Assembly (NCBI GenBank): GCA_902520685.1
Contig: CABYPE010000005.1
Coordinates: forward strand, 1 to 59,202
Length of the DNA: 59,202 nt
Source: an uncultured Pelagibacteraceae bacterium
Lineage (GTDB): Bacteria; Pseudomonadota; Alphaproteobacteria; Pelagibacterales; Pelagibacteraceae
Direction of reading: 5' to 3'
How positions within the stretch are numbered: the stretch's first letter is position 1; every line of letters starts with the position of its first letter. The notes beneath the pieces were generated by a model. It made no database searches. It was not told the DNA's origin and was given only the letters and a program-made list of their open reading frames with translations. Positions 32,550 through 39,540 of the stretch are shown piece by piece. The position numbers were made by a program, and so were the translations under genes.

Positions 32550-33073
32550 TGCCCTGGAAATTCAATTAGATTTTCTACTTTATATCCTTTTTTAAGTAAA
32601 TTGTCAGAACCATTTAAGTCAAAAAGATTAATTACAAAGATAAAACAAGCAACCTTTCCATGAGAAATTTCTATTAATTTTGCTGCCGCCTCCGCTGTCC
32701 CACCAGTAGCAATTAAGTCGTCAATTACCAAAACATTGTCATCTTTTTCTATAGAGTCTTTATGTACCTCGATTGTTGCAGTTCCATACTCTAATTCAAA
32801 ATCAATAGAGTGAACTTCAGCTGGTAGTTTATTTTTCTTTCTAAGCATTATAAATGGTTTTTTTAAAACATAAGAAACAGCAGAGGCAAACACAAAACCT
32901 CTAGATTCAATTGCTGCTATTTTATTAAATTTAAATTTTTTTGATCTTTCTATAATTTGATTTATTGTTTCTGCAAAGGCTTCTTCATTTTTGATTAAAG
33001 TAGTTATGTCTCTAAATAATATTCCTTTCTTTGGATAATCTGGTATTGATCTGATATGATTTTTTAAATTCAT
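32546..33073 (-). CDS. apt: Adenine phosphoribosyltransferase
   Basis: 175 aa from the ATG at 33073 (MNLKNHIRSIPDYPKKG), the usual family N-terminus; an in-frame start at 33121 would run into the divergent gene. The PRPP-binding loop is VLVIDDLIATGGTAEAA and the adenine-site region is AIESRGFVFASAVSYVL, with FRDITTL near the start. It converts adenine and PRPP to AMP. The start codon lies 8 bases from the start of an MTA/SAH-nucleosidase-like gene, which produces adenine, and the SpeD-SpeE fusion lies beyond that. A salvage role for polyamine-derived adenine is suggested. Confidence 0.95.
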   Translation of the reverse strand: MNLKNHIRSIPDYPKKGILFRDITTLIKNEEAFAETINQIIERSKKFKFNKIAAIESRGFVFASAVSYVLKKPFIMLRKKNKLPAEVHSIDFELEYGTATIEVHKDSIEKDDNVLVIDDLIATGGTAEAAAKLIEISHGKVACFIFVINLFDLNGSDNLLKKGYKVENLIEFPGH

Positions 33074-33081
33074 TTTTTGAT

Positions 33082-33615
33082 ATGAATAGAATATTTGTAG
33101 CAGCTTTAAAAGAGGAAACACCTAATTTAGATTTTTTCTATTACACAGGCGTAGGTAAGATAAATGCAACTTATAATTTAACAAAAATAATCCATAAATA
33201 TAAGCCTGATGAAATAATTAATTTTGGAACAGCAGGAGCAATTGATCAAAAATTGAGTGGAATTATCGAGTGTACTAAGTTTTATCAACGAGATATGGAT
33301 GTCTCTGGATTAATGAATTTGAAAATTGGCCAAACCCCTTTTGATAATATAAATGAGATTGTTAATACAGAAAGTGGGTATTCATGTGGTTCAGGAGATA
33401 GTTTTGTTCAGGGAAAAGTACCAATTAAAGTTGATATTGTAGATATGGAGGCTTATGCTTTAGCAAAAGTTTGCAAATTAGAGAATATTAATTTTAGATG
33501 TTTTAAGTTTATATCTGATAATGCAGATGAAACTGCAAAGTTGGATTGGATAAAAAATTATAAAAAAGGAGCCGAACTATTCAAGCAGAAATTGAAAGAA
33601 ATAAACTTATTATAA
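33082..33615 (+). CDS. Short MTA/SAH nucleosidase-like protein (MtnN family)
   Basis: 177 aa, about 50 shorter than E. coli MtnN. Most of the missing length falls between the first strand and FFYYTGVGKINA. Catalytic residues appear intact: Glu12 in AALKEETP, the substrate-binding Glu in IVDMEAYALAKVC and the Asp in SDNADETAKLDW, as in MtnN SDVAD. KPDEIINFGTAGAID matches the phosphorylase-fold glycine loop. It probably hydrolyses methylthioadenosine or S-adenosylhomocysteine, releasing adenine. It sits head-to-head with apt and immediately upstream of the SpeD-SpeE fusion, whose reaction yields methylthioadenosine. Confidence 0.8.
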   Translation: MNRIFVAALKEETPNLDFFYYTGVGKINATYNLTKIIHKYKPDEIINFGTAGAIDQKLSGIIECTKFYQRDMDVSGLMNLKIGQTPFDNINEIVNTESGYSCGSGDSFVQGKVPIKVDIVDMEAYALAKVCKLENINFRCFKFISDNADETAKLDWIKNYKKGAELFKQKLKEINLL

Positions 33616-33620
33616 GTTTA
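33602..33620. repeat. 19-bp near-perfect palindrome over the stop of the nucleosidase gene
   Basis: TAAACTTAT (33602-33610) and ATAAGTTTA (33612-33620) are perfect inverted arms around one base, spanning the gene's stop codon. As RNA it can form a 7-8-bp stem with a small loop. It may act as a weak terminator or an RNA-stability element between the nucleosidase-like gene and the SpeD-SpeE gene. Confidence 0.4.
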
Positions 33621-33643
33621 ATATTTAATTGAAATTACAATAA

Positions 33644-33661
33644 AAGTCTGTACTTAGACTT
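33644..33661 (+). promoter_or_regulatory. Leader hairpin upstream of the SpeD-SpeE fusion gene
   Basis: AAGTCT (33644-33649) pairs with AGACTT (33656-33661) around a GTACTT loop. It ends about 18 bases before the ATG at 33680, next to a purine-rich AAGGGG that may be the ribosome-binding site. A structured leader here could influence translation of the polyamine enzyme. It does not match any riboswitch class I recognise. Confidence 0.35.
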
Positions 33662-33679
33662 ATAAGGGGTAATTTTAAA

Positions 33680-34720
33680 ATGACTAAAGTTGGAGAACAC
33701 ATTACTCTAGACATAATTGGCACTACCAAAGAATATGATCCATCTATATTTGAAAAAGTAATCCAAGATATTGCTAAAGCTGCAGAAGTTACAATCTTGA
33801 ATATCTCAAAATATAAATTTGAACCTCAAGGATTTACAATTTTAGCCTTACTGGCCGAAAGTCATATTAGTTTTCACACTTTTCCGGAAAAAGGAATAAT
33901 TAGTTTTGATTTTTTTACATGTGGAAAAATTAATCCATCAATAGCAATTGATATAGTTAAAAAAGAATTTAAACATAAAAGGATTGTTAAAAAAGAATTT
34001 AATAGAGATACTAAATCTTTATATCATGACATTTACAGCTCACCTGGTTTACAAAAATCTTATGTTGTAAATGATGTTTTGGAAGACTTTAAATCTAAAG
34101 TTGGTCAACATATTGAAATTTTGGAGCTTGAGCAATTCGGCAAATCTTTATTCATTGATGGAGAAATACAAGTAGCTGCTTCAGATGAGCATCTGTATAG
34201 CTCAACTTTTGTTGGTGCTGGATTAAAGTTAAATAAACAAAATGAGAGAGCAGCGATAATTGGAGGTGGTGATGGTGGTGTTGCAAGAGAATGTATTTCA
34301 AAGAAATTTAATTTTGTGGATTGGTATGAGCTTGATCCTGAAGTAGTTGAAGTTTGTAGTAAACATTTAGGTAATATTGGAAATAAAGCTACAGAAAAAA
34401 ATTCAGTCAAATGTGTTTGGGGAGATGCTTTTGAAAGTATTAAATCTGTTAATGATGACACATATGATCACATATTTGTTGATTTAAATGATGATCAGTT
34501 TTGTATTAATCTTGCTGCAAAAAACATGGACTCTTTAGTTAGAATTTTAAAACCAAAAGGAGTAATTACAGCACAAGTTGGTAGCCAAGATAAAAAACCC
34601 CATCAAGTTGAAAATTGGTTGAATGTTTTTCACCATCATTTTGGTAATACTAAATTATCAAGGATTTATGTACCTAGTTTTGATTGTTCTTGGAATTTTT
34701 CTTCTTCAATAAATCATTAA
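33680..34720 (+). CDS. Fused S-adenosylmethionine decarboxylase-spermidine synthase (SpeD-SpeE)
   Basis: 346 aa joining two polyamine enzymes. Residues 1-110 are a SpeH/SpeD-type decarboxylase with the self-cleavage site LLAESHISFHTFPE (Glu60/Ser61, with Ser61 the pyruvoyl precursor), His66, and the catalytic Cys81 in FFTCG. Residues about 115-346 are a spermidine-synthase domain with FGKSLFIDGEIQ, GGGDGGVARE (185-194), YELDPEVVEV and WGDAFE. Usual aminopropyltransferase residues are altered: DEHLYSST stands for DEFxYHE, and VDLNDD for DSSDP. The fusion would supply decarboxylated SAM directly to the transferase. The amine acceptor cannot be assumed to be putrescine. Confidence 0.9.
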   Translation: MTKVGEHITLDIIGTTKEYDPSIFEKVIQDIAKAAEVTILNISKYKFEPQGFTILALLAESHISFHTFPEKGIISFDFFTCGKINPSIAIDIVKKEFKHKRIVKKEFNRDTKSLYHDIYSSPGLQKSYVVNDVLEDFKSKVGQHIEILELEQFGKSLFIDGEIQVAASDEHLYSSTFVGAGLKLNKQNERAAIIGGGDGGVARECISKKFNFVDWYELDPEVVEVCSKHLGNIGNKATEKNSVKCVWGDAFESIKSVNDDTYDHIFVDLNDDQFCINLAAKNMDSLVRILKPKGVITAQVGSQDKKPHQVENWLNVFHHHFGNTKLSRIYVPSFDCSWNFSSSINH

Positions 34721-34780
34721 TTTTTTCTTTTTTAAATCCTCAATTTGTGAAATACTAATTTTTTTATTAAAGGAGAAACA

Positions 34781-35608
34781 ATGAATATATTCAAAAAAAC
34801 TATTTTTACAGTTTTACTTTCCTTGCTAGTAATAGGAAATGTTAATGCTGATAAAATTAAAATTGGAACAGAAGGTGCCTATCCTCCATGGAACTCTAAA
34901 AATGAGGCAGGGAAGTTAATAGGATTTGAAGTTGAGTTAGCTTACACACTATGTAGATATATTGGGCAACAGTGTGAAATCGTTGAACAAGACTGGGATG
35001 GAATGATCCCAGCATTAATCATGAGAAAGTTTGATGCAATAATGGCTGGGATGTCAATTACTGCAGAAAGACAAAAAGCAATTAGTTTTTCTCAAGGTTA
35101 TGCAGACGAAGTTGCTTCATTAGCTGTAATGAAAGGATCAAGCTTGGAAGGATTAGATACTCCAGCAGGTATAAATTTAACTAAACCTAATGCAGCTGCT
35201 AAAAAAGCTTTAAAAACTCTTACAGGAGCTTTAGCTGGAAAAACAGTTTGTGTCCAAACTGCAACTATTCATCAAAATTTTTTAGATTCTGGTGATGTTG
35301 GAAAAGTAAATGTAAGAACTTATAAAACACAAGATGAAGTTAACTTAGATTTAGCATCAGGAAGATGTGATGCTGCATTAGCTGCGGCTGTTGCATTCAG
35401 TGATTATGCAGAAAAATCTGGTAAGCCGGTTGTTCTAACTGGACCAACTTTTTCAGGTGGTGCATTTGGTAATGGTGTTGGAGTTGGTATTAGAAAAGAT
35501 GATGCTGAACTTTTGAAAAAGTTTAACGCAGCAATTAATAAAGCAAGAAAGAACGGAGATATTAGTAGAATAGCTACTAAATGGTTCGGTTTCGACGCTT
35601 CTATGTAA
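34781..35608 (+). CDS. Polar/basic amino acid ABC transporter substrate-binding protein
   Basis: A 275-aa periplasmic binding protein of the lysine/arginine/ornithine or octopine type. The signal peptide (about 1-23) ends at NVNA. The mature part shows KIKIGTEGAYPPWNSKNEAG, GFEVELAYTLC, DWDGMIPALIMRKFDAIMAGM and TAERQKAISFSQGY, with the Arg/Asp pairs that bind the amino-acid backbone. A strong Shine-Dalgarno AGGAG (34771-34775) precedes the ATG. A stem-loop separates it from the two permease genes. Basic amino-acid uptake would supply arginine or ornithine to polyamine synthesis next door (inference). Confidence 0.93.
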   Translation: MNIFKKTIFTVLLSLLVIGNVNADKIKIGTEGAYPPWNSKNEAGKLIGFEVELAYTLCRYIGQQCEIVEQDWDGMIPALIMRKFDAIMAGMSITAERQKAISFSQGYADEVASLAVMKGSSLEGLDTPAGINLTKPNAAAKKALKTLTGALAGKTVCVQTATIHQNFLDSGDVGKVNVRTYKTQDEVNLDLASGRCDAALAAAVAFSDYAEKSGKPVVLTGPTFSGGAFGNGVGVGIRKDDAELLKKFNAAINKARKNGDISRIATKWFGFDASM

Positions 35609-35622
35609 TTAAATTTTAGATT

Positions 35623-35647
35623 TGGCGACTATAATGTATAGTCGCCA
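35623..35647 (+). promoter_or_regulatory. 11-bp stem-loop between binding protein and permease genes
   Basis: TGGCGACTATA (35623-35633) and TATAGTCGCCA (35637-35647) form a perfect stem with an ATG loop. On the plus strand it is not followed by a T-run, so full termination is unlikely. Such hairpins after binding-protein genes usually stabilise the upstream mRNA or partially attenuate downstream genes, giving more binding protein than permease. Confidence 0.8.
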
Positions 35648-35653
35648 GTCTCT

Positions 35654-36346
35654 ATGGAACTTCTAGCATTTGGAGATACCGGTTGGGGTGATGAATTATT
35701 TTATGCAACCCTAATGACTATAGCTGTATCAATTACAGCAATGATAATTGGTTTTAGTTTTGCAGCAATTTTCACTCCACTTAAACTATCAAATAATAAA
35801 TTATTAAATTTAATCGCAAATTCTTACACAACAGTAATTAGAGGTGTTCCAGAACTATTAGTAATCTACCTTTTCTTTTTTGGTGGTACTGGCGCTGTGA
35901 TGTATGTTGCTTCAATATTTGGCTATAATGAATATATTGAAATAAATGCATTTATAACTGGTGCATTTGCAATTGGAATTATTTCTGGTGCCTATTCAAC
36001 TGAGGTTTTTAGAGGAGCAGTTCAATCAATTGACAAAGGCCAGTTTGAGGCTGCTAAAGTTTTAGGATTATCAAAATTTGCTCAATTTTATAAGATCATT
36101 CTTCCACAAGTTTTACGACTAGCCATTCCTAATTTAAGTAATGTTTGGCAAATTACCCTTAAAGATACATCTTTAATTTCAGTCACTGGTTTAGTTGAAA
36201 TTATGAGACAATCTTATATTGCAGCAGGTTCAACAAGAGACCCTTTATTCTTTTATTCTTTTGCAGCTGTTTTGTACTTATTACTTACTTATCTAAGCAT
36301 GAAGTTAATTAACAGATTAGAAATAAAATATAGCAGGGGATACTAA
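35654..36346 (+). CDS. Amino acid ABC transporter permease (HisQ/OccQ type)
   Basis: A 230-aa permease with about five hydrophobic helices and the conserved HEAA loop: GQFEAAKVLGLSKFAQFYKIILPQ, preceded by SGAYSTEVFRGAV, the segment that contacts the ATPase. TTVIRGVPELLVIYLFFFGG is the family's N-terminal landmark. It starts 7 bases after the stem-loop and overlaps the second permease gene by one base. No ATP-binding subunit gene lies next to the pair. Confidence 0.93.
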   Translation: MELLAFGDTGWGDELFYATLMTIAVSITAMIIGFSFAAIFTPLKLSNNKLLNLIANSYTTVIRGVPELLVIYLFFFGGTGAVMYVASIFGYNEYIEINAFITGAFAIGIISGAYSTEVFRGAVQSIDKGQFEAAKVLGLSKFAQFYKIILPQVLRLAIPNLSNVWQITLKDTSLISVTGLVEIMRQSYIAAGSTRDPLFFYSFAAVLYLLLTYLSMKLINRLEIKYSRGY

Positions 36347-37020
36347 TGGATCTTGAATTAATGATAGCTAGTTTGCCAAAATTATTAAGCGCTGCAACTA
36401 TAACTTTAAAACTTTTATTAGTTTCTTTAATTATAGGTTTATTTATCGGTTTTATATTTGCAATCTTAAGATTAAATAAAAATATCTTTATAAATAGATT
36501 TGCTTATGGATATTCATATTTATTTAGAGGAACTCCATTACTAGTCCAAATATTTATTATTTATTTTGGTTTAGGACAAATTGAGTATTTAAGATCTACT
36601 TTTTTATGGGTTGTTTTAAAAGAACCATATTGGTGTGCAATTATTGCTTTTGCATTAAATACTGGAGCTTATACATCAGAGATTTTGAGATCCGCATTTC
36701 AAACAATTAAACCTGGTGTAATTGAAGCTGGTCAAAGTCTTGGTATTTCAAGTAAAATTATATTTTATAAAATACAAATACCCATAGCTATTAGACAATC
36801 ATTACCAGCATATGGAAATGAAATTATTTTAATGATGAAAGGTACTTCTTTAGCAAGCACAGTCACTTTGATGGATCTTACTGGTGTTGCAAAATATATA
36901 ATTTCAACAACCTTTAAGCCGATCGAAGTATTTATAGTTGCGGGTGGAATCTACTTATTTATGACCTTTATAATCCACAATGTGATTAAATTTTTAGAAA
37001 AAAAATATAGTTTTAATTAA
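36346..37020 (+). CDS. Amino acid ABC transporter permease (HisM/OccM type)
   Basis: A 224-aa partner permease. LFRGTPLLVQIFIIYFGLGQ (about 60-79), TGAYTSEILRSAFQTIKPG, and the HEAA loop EAGQSLGISSKIIFYKIQIPIA are present. It starts on the last base of the previous stop. It forms the membrane channel with the preceding permease. The operon stops here, and the expected ATPase (HisP/OccP type) must be supplied from elsewhere in the genome. Its end overlaps the converging M24 gene by four bases. Confidence 0.93.
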   Translation: MDLELMIASLPKLLSAATITLKLLLVSLIIGLFIGFIFAILRLNKNIFINRFAYGYSYLFRGTPLLVQIFIIYFGLGQIEYLRSTFLWVVLKEPYWCAIIAFALNTGAYTSEILRSAFQTIKPGVIEAGQSLGISSKIIFYKIQIPIAIRQSLPAYGNEIILMMKGTSLASTVTLMDLTGVAKYIISTTFKPIEVFIVAGGIYLFMTFIIHNVIKFLEKKYSFN

Positions 37021-38168
37021 AGTATAACTAAATCTATTTTTTGTTTTCCAAGTCTTTCATTTCCATTTTCAGTTACTAAGTAAGTTTCACCTAAGTTCAT
37101 CGCTAACTGATTTTCTGAGTCCATTAAAATCATATGCATAAAGAAAACGTTACCTGGTTTAATTTCATATGGATTACCCGTGTATATCATTGGCCAATCC
37201 ATCCAATTAGGAGAAAAAGTTGATCCTAATGAATAACCGCAAGCATTCATTCGTGATTTATTGTATCCAAGATCATCAAATGTTTTTGCATGCACATCAA
37301 ACACTTCACCAACTTTATTTCCCGGTTTCAATTTATTTTCACAATTTGTTAAAGCTTCAACACAAGCTTCGTGCATTCTAATATGTTTTGGATCAGATTT
37401 TCCGATAGGAATAGTTCTAAACATTGCTGAATGATAATGTTTATAAGTTCCAGCCCACTCAATACTTAATTGATCTTGATTTGATAAATTTCTTTTTTCA
37501 GCTTGGTATCTACACAAAAGGGCGTTATGCCCCGATCCAATAATATATTCATTAGCTGGATAATCACCTCCACCTTCTAAAACTATTTTTTGCATTTCTG
37601 CTAAAATTTTTGCCTCACTCGCTCCTGCTTTAGTATATTTCCAAGCCTGGTTTAAAGCATTATCAGCAAGTTCAGCTGCTTTTCTTACATAAATAATTTC
37701 TTCTTGAGATTTTATAACTCTAAGTTTTGTAATTAATTCTGATTGATCTTCAACATTACAATAATTTTCTAAAGATTTATTTAATCTAATAGCATTACGT
37801 CCAGTCATTCCATAAGCTTCATACTCAATACCTATCTTTTTTTCTTTTAAAGAAAGTTCATCTAAAATAATTTTAAGATCATCAGTTGGATTAGAACCAT
37901 CTTTATCAACCCAAATTCTAATATCTTCAATATTAGAAGTATTTTGTGCCTGTCTTAGATCAGGAGCTCTTGTTAAAAGAATAATATTTCCATTTTTATC
38001 CATTACTAATGTTTGAAAAAAAACATAACCAAAAGTGTCATAACCGGTTAACCAATACATAGACTCTTGTCTAAACATCAATAAAGCATCAAGATTTTGC
38101 TCTTTTATTGATTTTAAAACTTTAGTTTTTCTCTGTGAAAATTCTTCTTTTGAAAAATGTAGTCCCAT
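37017..38168 (-). CDS. M24 pita-bread fold protein, creatinase/ectoine hydrolase (DoeA)-like, metal ligands missing
   Basis: 383 aa with an N-terminal creatinase domain (about 10-150) and a pita-bread catalytic domain. In Xaa-Pro peptidases the latter would carry metal ligands D, D, H, E and E. Here the segment is SIEWAGTYKHYHSAMFRT, so the first Asp is Glu237 and the second is Ala248, and the GHGxG His is Tyr in ACGYSLGS. Metal binding is therefore unlikely. Metal-free relatives include creatinase and the ectoine hydrolase DoeA, which hydrolyse C-N bonds in small solutes. A role in degrading a compatible solute is likely but unproven. Confidence 0.82.
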   Translation of the reverse strand: MGLHFSKEEFSQRKTKVLKSIKEQNLDALLMFRQESMYWLTGYDTFGYVFFQTLVMDKNGNIILLTRAPDLRQAQNTSNIEDIRIWVDKDGSNPTDDLKIILDELSLKEKKIGIEYEAYGMTGRNAIRLNKSLENYCNVEDQSELITKLRVIKSQEEIIYVRKAAELADNALNQAWKYTKAGASEAKILAEMQKIVLEGGGDYPANEYIIGSGHNALLCRYQAEKRNLSNQDQLSIEWAGTYKHYHSAMFRTIPIGKSDPKHIRMHEACVEALTNCENKLKPGNKVGEVFDVHAKTFDDLGYNKSRMNACGYSLGSTFSPNWMDWPMIYTGNPYEIKPGNVFFMHMILMDSENQLAMNLGETYLVTENGNERLGKQKIDLVIL

Positions 38169-38176
38169 TAAATTAT

Positions 38177-38566
38177 TTAATAGCTAGTGTATTCTTTAAT
38201 TTCTTTGATGACTGATCCTGTATGATTATTGATTTCTAATTTAATTTTTGCACGATCATCATTTAGAAAATGTACATCTCTTGAAAGCTTTATAAATTTT
38301 TCACCGAAATCTTTATCTTTTTCACATTTTCTTTTGTTATCTTCTATAACCCAAAGTTTAGAATTTATTTCTTTAAGAGATTGAAAAAGATTATTAAGTT
38401 TGTCATCAGACTTAACATTTTTTTCTAGTTGATCTTTTAGAATAGAGTATTCGTTTTTGATAAATTTTAACTTTTCAGGATCTTCTATTTTTTCCTGTTT
38501 AATCTCTAAGATAGATATCTTATCTAAAAGTTCTCCAATTGAAACCTCAACTATAATTTTATTCAT
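38177..38566 (-). CDS. DUF6165 family protein
   Basis: A 129-aa soluble, helical protein. The start KIIVEVSIGELLDKISILEIKQEKI and later IEDNKRKCEKDKDFGEKFI match the uncharacterised DUF6165 family, which often sits in surface-glycan clusters. It is divergent from a heptosyltransferase-like GT9 gene with 32 bases between starts, and a GT4 gene is on the far side. High Lys/Glu content gives coiled-coil character. The function is unknown. Confidence 0.78.
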   Translation of the reverse strand: MNKIIVEVSIGELLDKISILEIKQEKIEDPEKLKFIKNEYSILKDQLEKNVKSDDKLNNLFQSLKEINSKLWVIEDNKRKCEKDKDFGEKFIKLSRDVHFLNDDRAKIKLEINNHTGSVIKEIKEYTSY

Positions 38567-38598
38567 AAAATTTAATACTGTGCTATCTTGTTATAAAT

Positions 38599-39540
38599 AT
38601 GTCTAATATTTTAATTATTAAACACGGATCATTAGGAGATATAGCGCAAGCGAGTGGGGCAATTCAAGATATATCTGAAAACCATAAAAATGATCAAATA
38701 TTTCTTCTAACAACTAAAACTTACTTTGATTTATTTAAGAAAAATTCTTTTATACATGAGGTAATTTTAGACAAAAGACTTCCAAGATATAATTTAATTT
38801 ATTTATATTTTTTAATGAAAGAGTTAAAGAAGCACAAATTCTCAAAAGTTTTTGATCTTCAAAATTCTTCCAGAACTAATTTTTATAAAAACATTCTTTT
38901 TCCAAAAGCTGATAAAATAGTTTGGTCGAGTTCAATCACAACTTTGCCATCAGATAAAAATAAAAATGAATTTGATAAACAATCTGTCCTTGAAAGGTTT
39001 AATTATCAATTAAAAGAGTCAGGTTTAAATACACAGAATACATTAAAGCCAGATTTTAATTGGGCTTCTACAGATATAAGTGAAATCAAAAACTTTTATA
39101 AAATGAATAAATATATATTGCTATTTCCTTTTTGTTCTCCTCACTTAACAATAAAAAAATGGCCTCATTATAATAAACTTATTGAATTAATTTCAAAAAA
39201 ATATGGTGATTACTATAAAATTGTAACTGCTCCTGGACCATCAGAAATTAATGATGCAAAAAATATCAATGCATTAGCTTTGTTAGATAATGGGAGATCA
39301 TTAGATATTTCACAATTAACATCTTTAATAAAAGATAGTTCTTTTGTTGTTGCTAATGACACTGGTCCAGCCCACATCACAGCACATGTAGGAACTAGAG
39401 GTCTTACATTATTTGGCAAACATACAACTGCTTACAAAGTTAGTATTGAAAGAGAAAATTTCAAAGCAATTGAAGTAACAGATTTAAATAATTTAAGCGC
39501 AGAAAAAGTCTTTGAAAGATTAAGTAATATTTTAAATTAA
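38599..39540 (+). CDS. Glycosyltransferase family 9 (heptosyltransferase-like)
   Basis: A 313-aa GT-B protein. ILIIKHGSLGDIAQASGAIQ is the family's N-terminal motif, and VVANDTGPAHITAHVGTRGLTLFGKHT (split around residues 250-276) is the nucleotide-sugar-binding signature of heptosyltransferases. FPFCSPHLTIKKWP carries the typical KxWP. It probably transfers an ADP- or UDP-linked sugar to lipid A core or another surface glycan. Its end overlaps the converging GT4 gene by four bases. Confidence 0.9.
   Translation: MSNILIIKHGSLGDIAQASGAIQDISENHKNDQIFLLTTKTYFDLFKKNSFIHEVILDKRLPRYNLIYLYFLMKELKKHKFSKVFDLQNSSRTNFYKNILFPKADKIVWSSSITTLPSDKNKNEFDKQSVLERFNYQLKESGLNTQNTLKPDFNWASTDISEIKNFYKMNKYILLFPFCSPHLTIKKWPHYNKLIELISKKYGDYYKIVTAPGPSEINDAKNINALALLDNGRSLDISQLTSLIKDSSFVVANDTGPAHITAHVGTRGLTLFGKHTTAYKVSIERENFKAIEVTDLNNLSAEKVFERLSNILN

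Noticed and set aside
33074..33121. Upstream start for apt giving a 16-residue extension
   Set aside because: It would run into the divergent nucleosidase gene; the standard family N-terminus begins at 33073.
34105..34461. 118-codon minus-strand frame inside the SpeD-SpeE fusion
   Set aside because: Antisense to the SAM-binding region of a strongly supported gene and low-complexity in composition; no independent evidence.
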